Counted from the first letter of the stretch, positions 1 through 5,948 are shown. The stretch: DNA of 6,008 bases from Bacteroidota bacterium (GCA_003567115.1 PXAP01000248.1:1-6008); one strand, 5' to 3'. Numbers and translations are program-made. Notes: generated by a model not told the origin, from the sequence alone.

Positions 1-851
1 AAAAGACGGATTGCCAGAACAAAAGGTTTGGTTATAACACCCACCAGCTCAATTATTGGCATAATGGGTATAGGCAATTTCAAAAAAATCGGCACGTGGG
101 GTGTATTAAAAATATGTTGCCAGTAATGCTTATTCCCGCTGATATTGATTACCAGGAACGACGTCAGTGCCAGTCCCAGGGTAACAGAAATATTGCCGGT
201 GACATTGGCTCCCATAGGGAATATGGGAATCAGGCCTAAGACATTGTTTATAAATATAAAGAAAAACAGCGTAAGAAGATAGGGAAGAAAGCGTTCATGC
301 TTTTTTTCACCGATAGCCGGTTTTACAATGTCATCGATAACAAATGTTATAACAGGCTCAAGCAGGCTTTGTATCCCTTTCGGGGATGATATAGGGTATT
401 TCCTGCAGCGTTTGCCTATGCTCATGAATATTGCCAGCATCACAAATGCGGCAAAAAACATTCCGAATACATTTTTAGTAATTGACAGGTCAACAGGCAG
501 AGGGGCATCCGGATCAGTCGTATCGTCATCAATTGCCACAACGATTCTACCTTCGCGTATTCCATCGGGTTCTATTCTGAACCCCCTGTAGGCAGCCTGC
601 CCGTGTTCAAACCGGTGTGAAAGAAAAATGTTGAGTCCTTTTTCCCGGGTGTAAAGAATTACCGGAAGGGGAACACTGTAATGCTTGTCATCAATGTCGA
701 AAAGATGCCATTCGTATGCATCGCCGATATGATCAAAAATAAATGCCCCCGGATCAAATTCTATATCTTCCAGCTCCACATCCTCTACAGCTTTCAGAGG
801 CTGAACAGTATATGCTGTGGTAAGCAGAATTATTAAAAGAATACGGAACAT
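1..851 (-). CDS. atpB: F0F1 ATP synthase subunit a (partial, C-terminus beyond left edge)
   Basis: Membrane subunit of the F0 sector that forms the two proton (or sodium) half-channels against the c-ring. 283 codons are visible and the gene runs off the left edge. The first in-frame ATG (851) follows a TAA a few codons upstream. Residues 1-21 look like a signal peptide (MFRILLIILLTTAY, then QPLKA). A hydrophilic extension of about 100 residues follows, typical of Bacteroidota subunit a, with the motif EWHLFDI (47-53). Family motifs come next: KHERFLPYLLTLFFF (184-198), NNVLGLIPIFP (202-212), GANVTGNISVTLGLA (214-228), and ELVGVITKPFVLAIRL (268-283). Arg282 (codon 8-6) corresponds to the essential channel arginine, E. 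coli aR210. The last helices are missing only because the window ends. The AtpI-like gene and bactofilin lie upstream in the same direction. Identification is secure; which ion is carried cannot be judged from the visible part. Confidence 0.96.
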   Translation of the reverse strand, partial: MFRILLIILLTTAYTVQPLKAVEDVELEDIEFDPGAFIFDHIGDAYEWHLFDIDDKHYSVPLPVILYTREKGLNIFLSHRFEHGQAAYRGFRIEPDGIREGRIVVAIDDDTTDPDAPLPVDLSITKNVFGMFFAAFVMLAIFMSIGKRCRKYPISSPKGIQSLLEPVITFVIDDIVKPAIGEKKHERFLPYLLTLFFFIFINNVLGLIPIFPMGANVTGNISVTLGLALTSFLVINISGNKHYWQHIFNTPHVPIFLKLPIPIMPIIELVGVITKPFVLAIRL

Positions 852-1017
852 CCCAATATGAAATTTTTATACTGCATGTATTCATAAAATCTTTAAACAG
901 CCGGAGAGAATCCGCCATTTTGTGATCATTAGTGTGTGAGGTAATATTTTTATCATGGCCCGGGTCATCTATATATTTTCAAAAATGTAAATGTCGTTAT
1001 CCTTGTACGGCAATAAT

Positions 1018-1407
1018 TCAATTTTGGTTACTTTTTTTCAGATAAAAACTAAGGGTATAGATATCATAAAAAGAAAACAGAACATAACCCGTCATAAAGG
1101 TTAAAATAAATGCCAGGATATTATCCCTTTGAATTAACAAATAAATTGTGATGAATAAAAGGTGCAGAAGCACCTTGGCCCATCTGACTATAAAATAACG
1201 GTTATTGAAATCTCCAGTCTTTGGAAAGTCGTTTTTCAGCAATACCAGCCTGCCGGCAACAGTAAGTAAAATAAAATAGATCAGGACAAGGTAATAGACA
1301 GGCTGAAAATAATCGTTCAGCAGGGTGGAAAAAAGAATAAATCCCAGCAAAGACACTATTGCTGAAAATAGAATAAGTGAATGAAAAAACCTCATTTTGA
1401 ATGACAT
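1018..1407 (-). CDS. small four-helix membrane protein, AtpI-like accessory of the ATP synthase operon
   Basis: About 129 residues, mostly hydrophobic. Counting from the ATG at 1407, there are four likely transmembrane segments at roughly 10-30, 37-56, 74-92 and 95-116. The basic C-terminus ends SFYLKKSNQN. The last part (RWAKVLLHLLFITIY, then a Phe/Thr-rich helix and FSFYDIYTLSFYLKK) resembles the weakly conserved Bacteroidota proteins encoded just before atpB. These are usually treated as AtpI/UncI-like, thought to help c-ring assembly or Mg2+ supply; that role is inferred from position and topology, not from a motif. The frame is open back to a GTG at 1410. ATGs at 1407 and 1395 are the likelier starts, and no clear ribosome-binding site decides between them. 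A 166-base gap separates it from atpB. Real gene: likely; exact family: uncertain. Confidence 0.62.
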   Translation of the reverse strand: MSFKMRFFHSLILFSAIVSLLGFILFSTLLNDYFQPVYYLVLIYFILLTVAGRLVLLKNDFPKTGDFNNRYFIVRWAKVLLHLLFITIYLLIQRDNILAFILTFMTGYVLFSFYDIYTLSFYLKKSNQN

Positions 1408-1417
1408 CACGGGTAAA

Positions 1418-1566
1418 TCAAGTAGAAGGATAATAGTATGATAAACACCCGGCCAATATATATATTATTATTGTTTCAGACAAGCAAGGTTGAGGTAATT
1501 GTCTTGTGGCTGTGGATTAAACCGGGAACAGTGAAAAACCAGATAACACTTATTGTCCCCTGACAT
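1418..1566 (-). pseudogene. possible atpZ remnant (weak)
   Basis: This lies in the 204-base gap between bactofilin and the AtpI-like gene, where many Bacteroidota have atpZ, a two-helix protein of about 70-80 residues. An ATG at 1566 opens 32 codons ending TAA at 1468, with the tail PQPQDNYLNLACL. A different frame from 1477 to 1418 then gives ETIIIYILAGCLSYYYPST and a TGA. Joined by a frameshift, the two read as a polar start, NYLNLACL, then a hydrophobic segment with LAG. This recalls the AtpZ beginning (NNY..Y..LAFQM, then helix 1). The second helix and the usual conserved residues are absent. The resemblance is short and could be chance in AT-rich sequence. Confidence 0.25.
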
Positions 1567-1614
1567 CAAAAAAGCCCTTTTAAAACATATTGTTTTTACA
1601 GTGCTATTTAACAG

Positions 1615-2016
1615 TTACTTCTGTTTTTCTGATTTATCGGTAAATATTTTACTTTCACCGGCCGGCTTGGGTTCAGCATCAGTCATATTACAATTTCCGG
1701 TAAATCTTGCCCCGGGTTCAATTGCAAGTTTGTTAGTAGCAATTTCACCGGAAATCATGGATGTGGGTTTAAGAGAAATCAATTCAGAAACAATTATTTT
1801 TCCTTCAATTTTTCCGGAAATATCGGCATTTTTACATTTTACTTCACCTTTTGTCTTTCCGGTTTCTCCTATTACTATTTTGCCTTTTGTGTGCAGGTTA
1901 CCTTCAAGAGTTCCATCGATACGGACATCTCCGGTGGCGGTCATATCACCGATTATTTCAGTTCCTGAACTGATAAGATTTATTACTTTGGTCTCAGCAT
2001 CTCTGTTCTTTGCCAT
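1615..2016 (-). CDS. bactofilin (polymer-forming cytoskeletal protein, DUF583)
   Basis: 133-residue bactofilin. These proteins self-assemble without nucleotide into filaments of stacked right-handed beta-helices, usually at the inner face of the membrane. The core spans about residues 14-110 and shows the repeating short-strand and turn pattern: NLISSGTEIIGDM, GDVRIDGTLEGNLHTKGKI, VIGETGKTKGEVKCKNADI, SGKIEGKI, ISGEIATNKLAIEPGARFTG. Flanking tails are short and charged; residues 112-133 (EPKPAGESK, KSEKQK) are probably disordered. No transmembrane helix or fused enzyme domain is visible. The ATG at 2016 begins MAKNRDAETKVINLI, a typical start. It stands directly before the atp genes in the same direction, an arrangement common in Bacteroidota. 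No M23 peptidase gene, the frequent bactofilin neighbour elsewhere, is present. Its specific job in this cell is not shown by the sequence. Confidence 0.95.
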   Translation of the reverse strand: MAKNRDAETKVINLISSGTEIIGDMTATGDVRIDGTLEGNLHTKGKIVIGETGKTKGEVKCKNADISGKIEGKIIVSELISLKPTSMISGEIATNKLAIEPGARFTGNCNMTDAEPKPAGESKIFTDKSEKQK

Positions 2017-2122
2017 TTTATTCCGGTTTTTATTAAAAATATATAATTATTGAGGCGATAAAAACTACGATATTTTAAAAATACAGAATTTTTCTTTTAT
2101 TATTGTTTTGGTTAGGGGTTCA

Positions 2123-2141
2123 TTTTAAATTTTCTTTAAAA
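2123..2141. other. AT-only hairpin in the fabH-bactofilin gap
   Basis: A 7-bp inverted repeat (TTTTAAA, 5-base loop, TTTAAAA) lies just downstream of the fabH stop codon in the 132-base gap before bactofilin. It could weakly mark the end of the yceD-rpmF-plsX-fabH transcript. The stem has no GC pairs and there is no distinct U-tract after it, so it is not a convincing intrinsic terminator. The rest of the gap is A/T-rich and must hold any promoter for bactofilin and the atp genes; I see no clear match to the Bacteroidota TAnnTTTG element there. Confidence 0.2.
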
Positions 2142-2148
2142 ATTGATT

Positions 2149-3141
2149 TTATTGACCGTTATAACCCCATTTAAGATACATTGCTCCCCAGGTAAAACCT
2201 GCTCCGAATGTGGTTAGAATGATATTGTCTCCTTTCTTCAGTCTTTTTTCCCATTCCCATAAGCAAACCGGCAGAGTTGCCGCAGTGGTATTACCATATT
2301 TTTCAATATTGATCATGACCTTGCTTTTGTCAAGATTCATTCGTCTGGCCACGGCTTCTATTATCCTCATATTGGCCTGATGAGGTATGAGCCATGCAAT
2401 ATCCTCATTGGTCAGGTTGTTGTTTTTCATAACATCGAGAGAGGCGTCAGCCATTTTTGATACTGCCCATTTAAAAACAAATTGCCCCTCCTGGTAAATG
2501 AAATGTTCCCTGTTATCTACTGTATCATGTGATGCAGGTTTTACTGAACCTCCGGCTTTCTGGTGCAGATGGGGGAGTCCTGTACCATCAGACTGAAGTA
2601 TTGAATCCATGATTCCTGTCTCTTCCGTTGTTGGTTCCATAAGGACTGCTCCTGCTGCATCACCGAAGATAGGGCATGTTGCCCTGTCCGTATAATCAAC
2701 AATAGATGACATCTTTTCTGACCCCACTACCACCACCTTTTTTAACCGGCCGCTTTCTATGAATTGCTGTGCTGTTGCAAGTGCATATAAAAAACCGCTG
2801 CACCCTGCATTAAGGTCGTAGCTGAAAGCATTTTTTATTCCTGTCTTGTGAGATATGATATTGGCAGTTGCAGGAAACTGATAATCGGGAGTTACAGTAG
2901 CACATATTACCAGATCGATCTCCAAAGGTTCAGTACCGGTTTTTTCAAGAAGGTTTTTAACGGCTTTTGCTCCAAGGTGGGAAGAGCCCTTTCCGTTTTC
3001 CTTTAGTATCCGGCGCTCTCTGATTCCTATCCGGGCCATTATCCATTCATCAGAGGTGTCAACCATTTGGCTTAACTCATCATTAGTAAGTTTATAGTCA
3101 GGTATTGCTGCTGTAATTCCTGTTATGGTTGCCCGAGCCAT
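2149..3141 (-). CDS. fabH: beta-ketoacyl-ACP synthase III (FabH)
   Basis: Starts type II fatty acid synthesis by condensing an acyl-CoA primer (acetyl-CoA or a branched short-chain acyl-CoA) with malonyl-ACP in the cytoplasm. 330 residues, close to the usual length. The thiolase-fold catalytic triad is complete: Cys114 in LNAGCSGFLYAL, His254 in LIPHQANMRI, and Asn284 in KYGNTTAATLP. Other family features are the N-terminal TSDEWIMARIGIRERRI (29-45) with the conserved TRTGI-type segment as ARIGI, FGDAAGAVL (159-167), and the C-terminal TTFGAGFTWGAMYLKW. The start ATG shares its A with the plsX stop (TAATG), implying translational coupling. Many Bacteroidota make iso/anteiso branched fatty acids, so the primer may be branched, but specificity cannot be read from sequence alone. 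Genomes may carry a second fabH; nothing here suggests divergence from the housekeeping enzyme. Confidence 0.97.
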   Translation of the reverse strand: MARATITGITAAIPDYKLTNDELSQMVDTSDEWIMARIGIRERRILKENGKGSSHLGAKAVKNLLEKTGTEPLEIDLVICATVTPDYQFPATANIISHKTGIKNAFSYDLNAGCSGFLYALATAQQFIESGRLKKVVVVGSEKMSSIVDYTDRATCPIFGDAAGAVLMEPTTEETGIMDSILQSDGTGLPHLHQKAGGSVKPASHDTVDNREHFIYQEGQFVFKWAVSKMADASLDVMKNNNLTNEDIAWLIPHQANMRIIEAVARRMNLDKSKVMINIEKYGNTTAATLPVCLWEWEKRLKKGDNIILTTFGAGFTWGAMYLKWGYNGQ

Positions 3142-4082
3142 TATTTAAATGCTTCTTTAAATTTATCAACAAGTTTTGCCTCGACGACATCTTTGGTATG
3201 GATAAGCAAATTTTTTATAGCTTTTGCAGTTGATATCCCGTGTCCGATAATAACAGGCTGGTTGATTCCCAGTATGGGTGTGCCTCCGTAATTTTCAAAA
3301 TTAAAACGTTCGAAAAATTCATCCTTTATCTTCCTTTTTCTGATCAGTGTATAAAAAGCCTCGGCCTCTTTCAGGATAACATTCCCGACAAATCCGTCAC
3401 TAACTATAACATCTGACCTGCCTTCATTAAAAATCTCATTACCTTCAATATTCCCGGTGAAATTAAAGGTGTTTGTTCCATTCATCAGGTCATATGCGGC
3501 TTTGGTAATAAGATTACCTTTTTCTTCTTCCTGTCCCAGGTTAAGCAGGCATACCTTCGGGTTTTCTATCTGGAAAACATGCCTGGCGTAAAGAGAACCG
3601 ATCATGCCGTACTGGCAAAGCACATCGGGCCGGCAGTCGGGGTTGATACCCACATCAAGCAGGGTGGATGATCCGCCGGCAACATTGGGCACCTGTGCTG
3701 AAATGCAGGGGCGAATAACGCCGGGGATCGATTTTATCATAAACATTGACCCCACCATCATTGCCCCGGTATTTCCACAACTGGCAAAGGCTTCGATCTG
3801 TCTTCGGGCAAGCAGGTCAAAACCTGTTACTATACTTGAGTTTTTCTTTTTGGCAAAAGCCTTGGCAGGATGGTCGCCCATATGTATATTTTCCCCGGCA
3901 TGTATAATATCGAATGCAGAATTATCAAAATCCTCCCGGCGGGTTATCTCAAGTATCTTTTCTTTGTCACCTATAAGTATGAGCTTTACATCAGGGGGGA
4001 AGCTTTTAAAGGCCATAATAGCTCCCTTTACGGTCGCTTCGGGGGCATAATCGCCTCCCATGGCGTCAAGTGCAATCTTCAT
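3141..4082 (-). CDS. plsX: phosphate acyltransferase PlsX
   Basis: Converts acyl-ACP and phosphate to acyl-phosphate, the donor used by PlsY to make lysophosphatidic acid; a peripheral membrane enzyme. 313 residues, within the family range. Diagnostic motifs are present in order: MKIALDAMGGDYAPEATVKG (1-20), GDHPAKAFAKKKNSS (69-83), FASCGNTGAMMVGSM (99-113), GVIRPCISAQVPN (121-133), LLDVGINPDCRPDVLCQYG (141-159), NLGQEEEKGN (181-190), SDVIVSDGFVGNVILK (223-238), and YGGTPILGINQPVIIGHG (265-282). The ATG at 4082 gives the canonical MKIALDAMGGD start. The stop overlaps the fabH start by one base. rpmF lies 76 bases upstream in the same direction. Together these form the widespread yceD-rpmF-plsX-fabH cluster, so the gene is probably co-transcribed with them and tied to growth through the ribosomal gene. 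Nothing is missing or unusual. Confidence 0.97.
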   Translation of the reverse strand: MKIALDAMGGDYAPEATVKGAIMAFKSFPPDVKLILIGDKEKILEITRREDFDNSAFDIIHAGENIHMGDHPAKAFAKKKNSSIVTGFDLLARRQIEAFASCGNTGAMMVGSMFMIKSIPGVIRPCISAQVPNVAGGSSTLLDVGINPDCRPDVLCQYGMIGSLYARHVFQIENPKVCLLNLGQEEEKGNLITKAAYDLMNGTNTFNFTGNIEGNEIFNEGRSDVIVSDGFVGNVILKEAEAFYTLIRKRKIKDEFFERFNFENYGGTPILGINQPVIIGHGISTAKAIKNLLIHTKDVVEAKLVDKFKEAFK

Positions 4083-4158
4083 TTATTATTCCGGGATTAA
4101 ATAAGAACAATGTTAACGGTATATTAATTATAATTGCCAGTGTTTTATATCCGGGAGA

Positions 4159-4344
4159 TTATGAAGTCACCTCCTTTTCTATAGCAAGCTTCCCCCGGTA
4201 AAAACCACACTCTTTGCATACCCTGTGGTACTGAACAGTTGAGCCGCAGTTCTGACAAACCAAAAGGGTAGGTGGTACCGCCTTATAGTGTGTCCTTCTT
4301 TTGTTCCTTCTTGTTTTTGAAATCTTTCTTTTGGGATGTGCCAT
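4159..4344 (-). CDS. rpmF: 50S ribosomal protein L32 (zinc-ribbon form)
   Basis: 61-residue large-subunit ribosomal protein. The start is MAHPKRKISKTRRNKRRTHY, a highly conserved L32 beginning, so the ATG at 4344 is chosen although the frame stays open to 4371 (nine extra codons). The basic N-terminal half is followed by a zinc ribbon with four cysteines: Cys30 and Cys33 in CQNC, and Cys43 and Cys46 in CKEC. This is the zinc-binding type, not the cysteine-free paralogue some bacteria induce under zinc limitation. The acidic tail ends AIEKEVTS. It lies between yceD and plsX in the same direction. The 204-base gap upstream is wide for this gene pair and could hold its own promoter or an mRNA leader. 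Confidence 0.97.
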   Translation of the reverse strand: MAHPKRKISKTRRNKRRTHYKAVPPTLLVCQNCGSTVQYHRVCKECGFYRGKLAIEKEVTS

Positions 4345-4548
4345 TTTATTCGTATAAAGTGTAGTTAACAATTTGTTTTTAGCAATGTTACCGGATGATC
4401 AAACGGGTAATTTGCTGTTAAATCCATGGAATGCACCTGCTTTATTGACCTTAGGTGATTTTACAAGCAATTAATTGTTTTTTGGCATTATTAATTATAT
4501 GTAAAAACTTATGTCATTTTGTGCTGTGCAATATATAGTTGCTTTTAG
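4345..4548. other. 204-base gap between yceD and rpmF, no gene seen
   Basis: No supported reading frame on either strand. Right after the yceD TAA come further stop triplets (TAATAACTAACTAA in the gene direction). An AT-only inverted repeat (AATTAAT at 4469-4475, ATTAATT at 4490-4496, 14-base loop) lies mid-gap but lacks the GC stem and T-tract of a terminator. The 30 bases before rpmF include a TACACTTTATAC stretch, only a loose match to the Bacteroidota -7 element, so I do not call a promoter. The gap could hold an rpmF leader; nothing here proves it. Confidence 0.4.
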
Positions 4549-5091
4549 TTAGTTATTATTTGATTCTTTTTTTGATATCAGATTCTTGAGAGAATTCCAT
4601 CTGGGGTCTGTGGTTTTTTTATTTTCATTTACCTTGTGGTTTTCAAGTTTTTCAATCATATCCTGGTTGCAAGGATGAGTGCCCTTGTTATCCTTTTGAT
4701 GTACTTTCTTAATTGGAAGGTTAATGCAGATGCTTTCAAGGAAGTAATCTGCCAGGTTCAGTTTATGTTCATTTCGTTCAAGATAAATTACATCAACGTC
4801 TTTTTCAGTTTTTTCTTCTCCGAATTTGACAAAAAGGTTGCTTTCAAAATCAACCGGCATATTGAATTCCTCAAGGCATCTGTCACAAATAACTCTGACA
4901 TACCCCGAAAAATGGAAATAAAATGAAATTAAATGGTCTCTTTTATCCATTTCCACGTCAATATTGACAGATCCTTCCAAACAGTCACGATTATTATAAT
5001 AATCAAAAAACCTGTCAGTTAATTTAAAATTGTATTGATGTATACCTGTCTTGAGACCTTTGAATGGTATATCGTATTGTCGAATAAACAT
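4549..5091 (-). CDS. YceD/DUF177 family protein
   Basis: 180-residue DUF177 (YceD) protein. The family is encoded next to rpmF across bacteria and is linked to 23S rRNA and 50S assembly; the biochemical role is not fully settled. The chosen start, ATG 5091, gives MFIRQYDIPFKGLKTGIHQY, the usual Bacteroidota beginning. An upstream in-frame ATG at 5118 would add nine poorly conserved residues. The central CxxC is CDRCLEEF (Cys69, Cys72). A second Cys follows LPIKKVH in the THPCNQ segment, where the family usually has a conserved Cys after a His-Pro stretch. The C-terminal signature is DPRWNSLKNL (162-171), then a polar tail SKKESNNN. rpmF follows after 204 bases. Base composition is more AT-rich than plsX/fabH, and the linker (about 135-160) is Lys/Asn-rich. 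Assignment is firm; function is by family only. Confidence 0.93.
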   Translation of the reverse strand: MFIRQYDIPFKGLKTGIHQYNFKLTDRFFDYYNNRDCLEGSVNIDVEMDKRDHLISFYFHFSGYVRVICDRCLEEFNMPVDFESNLFVKFGEEKTEKDVDVIYLERNEHKLNLADYFLESICINLPIKKVHQKDNKGTHPCNQDMIEKLENHKVNENKKTTDPRWNSLKNLISKKESNNN

Positions 5092-5143
5092 TGTAATTGC
5101 ATTGAAAATGATCTGCAAAATTAATAATTATTATTACATAAAA

Positions 5144-5150
5144 AAAGATA
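5144..5150 (-). promoter_or_regulatory. possible Bacteroidota -7 element before yceD
   Basis: On the minus strand 5150-5144 reads TATCTTT, close to the TAnnTTTG -7 element of the Bacteroidota primary sigma factor. It lies about 55 bases before the yceD start, a sensible distance. I find no good TTTG-type -33 element at the expected spacing, and such short matches are frequent in AT-rich sequence. Weak support only. Confidence 0.22.
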
Positions 5151-5283
5151 TTGTGGACAGAATATGTATTAACCTCATTAACTCATAGATATTTGCATTA
5201 TAATAATATTCAGCGTCTTAGCCTGATTAATTCATAAATCTCAGTGATTTCCTTGAGCCTTTGAACTTTTGGGGACGAAATTT

Positions 5284-5330
5284 CTTCACCACAAAGATAC
5301 CAGGACGCTAAATTTCATGAGAATAAAGCA
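5284..5330. repeat. degenerate intergenic-repeat-like stretch (CACCACAAAGA type)
   Basis: The plus strand reads TTCACCACAAAGATACCAGG, then ACGCTAAATTTCATGAGAAT and AAAG. The complement carries CTTTGTGGTGAAGAAATTTC. From memory, this matches the style of common intergenic repeats in Bacteroidota and some other phyla (CACCACAAAGACACCAAGACACAAAG and variants), here with several substitutions. Only one copy is in the window, so repetition in the genome cannot be confirmed from this sequence. Confidence 0.35.
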
Positions 5331-5335
5331 TAGAT

Positions 5336-5368
5336 GATTGACCTGCGGTCGATCTCACATGCAGTGAG
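5336..5368. other. two adjacent small hairpins
   Basis: The first stem pairs GATTGACC (5336-5343) with GGTCGATC (5347-5354) around a TGC loop: 8 bp with one T-G wobble. The second pairs CTCAC (5354-5358) with GTGAG (5364-5368) around ATGCA, sharing one base with the first. They lie about 100 bases past the response-regulator stop. No T-tract follows on either strand, so they are not typical intrinsic terminators. Confidence 0.35.
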
Positions 5369-5470
5369 CTTCTCATTCGGGAAAAAATAGCTGATGTGAC
5401 ATTCATGGATTGAATAGATAGTGCCGGCAGGTATATGCAGGTAAATAAGGGAGCTGTTTTTCCTGAATGG

Positions 5471-5857
5471 TTATCTTATTTCAGTGGCTATATATTTTTC
5501 AAGTTTATCAATAAAATAATCATTTTTCCTTAATACTTTTCTTGCTCCGTGTCTGATCATTTCCTCACTGGTTTTATCATCGGTATTTCCTGAAAGTATA
5601 ATAACCGGAAGATCCCGGCTTTTTTTTATTAATTTTTTAAGTGTTTCCAGGCCATTCATAGCATTTTTATCTGACCCGCTCAATACATAGTCAAGTACAA
5701 CCAGGTCAGGTTTTAAATGCATGTTTTCAAGACAATTCTCTCCTGAGACAAATGTTTTGATTCTATAATCGTTTTTACCCTGGAAAACATATTCCAGCAG
5801 GTTAAGAATGACTTTATCATCATCAACCATAAATATTAGTTTACCGGATTGCCCCAT
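5471..5857 (-). CDS. stand-alone response-regulator receiver (REC) protein
   Basis: 128 residues forming a single CheY-like receiver domain with no DNA-binding or enzymatic output domain. Key residues are all visible: the acidic pair Asp12/Asp13 with Asp14 in FMVDDDK, phospho-acceptor Asp56 in LVVLDYVLSG, the switch Ser89 in VIILSGN, and conserved Lys111 in VLRKNDYF. The loop after Asp56 is somewhat long (SGSDKNAMNGLETL) before the usual Gly-Leu. A hydrophobic beta1 (LIFMV) follows a short polar start, and the ATG at 5857 fits the fold boundary. It is presumably phosphorylated by a histidine kinase and acts through protein-protein contact, but no kinase or partner is in the window. It is followed by non-coding sequence and is probably not co-transcribed with yceD, 379 bases further on. 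Family is firm; pathway unknown. Confidence 0.93.
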   Translation of the reverse strand: MGQSGKLIFMVDDDKVILNLLEYVFQGKNDYRIKTFVSGENCLENMHLKPDLVVLDYVLSGSDKNAMNGLETLKKLIKKSRDLPVIILSGNTDDKTSEEMIRHGARKVLRKNDYFIDKLEKYIATEIR

Positions 5858-5895
5858 AGAAATAAATCAGGATATATAATTGAACACCAAATGAA

Positions 5896-5948
5896 CATGA
5901 AATTTTTTCATCTTAAATTACACACAGACAAGATGAAAAAATTTTATG
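5896..5948. repeat. 19-bp inverted repeat with 15-base loop
   Basis: Arms 5896-5914 and 5930-5948 pair over 19 positions with one G-T wobble; the inner 15 bp (5900-5914 with 5930-5944) are perfect. Each arm contains a run of T or A, so transcripts from either strand would end their stem in a U-rich or A-rich stretch. It lies upstream of the response regulator, in the otherwise gene-free segment 5858-6008. It could be a bidirectional terminator between the regulator and a gene beyond the right edge, or the core of a small mobile-element relic. The stem is AT-rich (3 or 4 GC pairs). Confidence 0.7.

Larger units (their letters stand above)
5210..5470 (-). pseudogene. broken open frame directly after the response regulator, unrecognised
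   Basis: Immediately after the response-regulator TAA (5473-5471) the same frame stays open for 51 codons with no ATG, to a TGA at 5317-5315, then for 34 more codons to a TGA at 5212-5210. The first part has protein-like composition (FFPNEKLTACEIDRRSIIYA) and less AT-rich codons than nearby spacer. The second ends ISSPKVQRLKEITEIYELIR. I recognise no family. It may be a decayed gene, a lost C-terminal extension of the regulator, or chance translation of a repeat; part of it overlaps the repeat-like stretch at 5284-5330, which favours the last. This interval and the AT-rich 5092-5209 form the largest gene-free stretch of the window. Confidence 0.25.

Noticed and set aside
328..591. 87-codon plus-strand frame
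   Set aside because: It lies entirely within atpB on the other strand, whose motifs are unmistakable.
754..918. 54-residue minus-strand frame starting MADSLRLF
   Set aside because: Most of it overlaps the atpB signal peptide and extension out of phase; the Cys/Ser-rich end looks like out-of-frame translation.
1553..2053. 166-codon open frame on the plus strand opposite bactofilin
   Set aside because: It is the complement of a clear bactofilin gene. Its hydrophobic repeats mirror the beta-helix codons and it matches no family I know.
3604..4100. Two overlapping plus-strand frames of 148 and 76 codons
   Set aside because: Both are opposite the conserved plsX coding sequence and have no recognisable domain.
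4636..4926. 96-codon plus-strand frame with hydrophobic residues
   Set aside because: It is opposite yceD, whose CxxC and DPRW signatures fix the real coding strand.
5210..5317. In-frame TGA read as selenocysteine
   Set aside because: There is no start codon, no known selenoprotein motif around the TGA and no clear SECIS-like hairpin just after it; decay or chance is simpler.
5092..5470. CRISPR array, tRNA or riboswitch in the largest gene-free stretch
   Set aside because: There are no regularly spaced repeats, no cloverleaf or TTCRA arm, and no riboswitch core that I can recognise.
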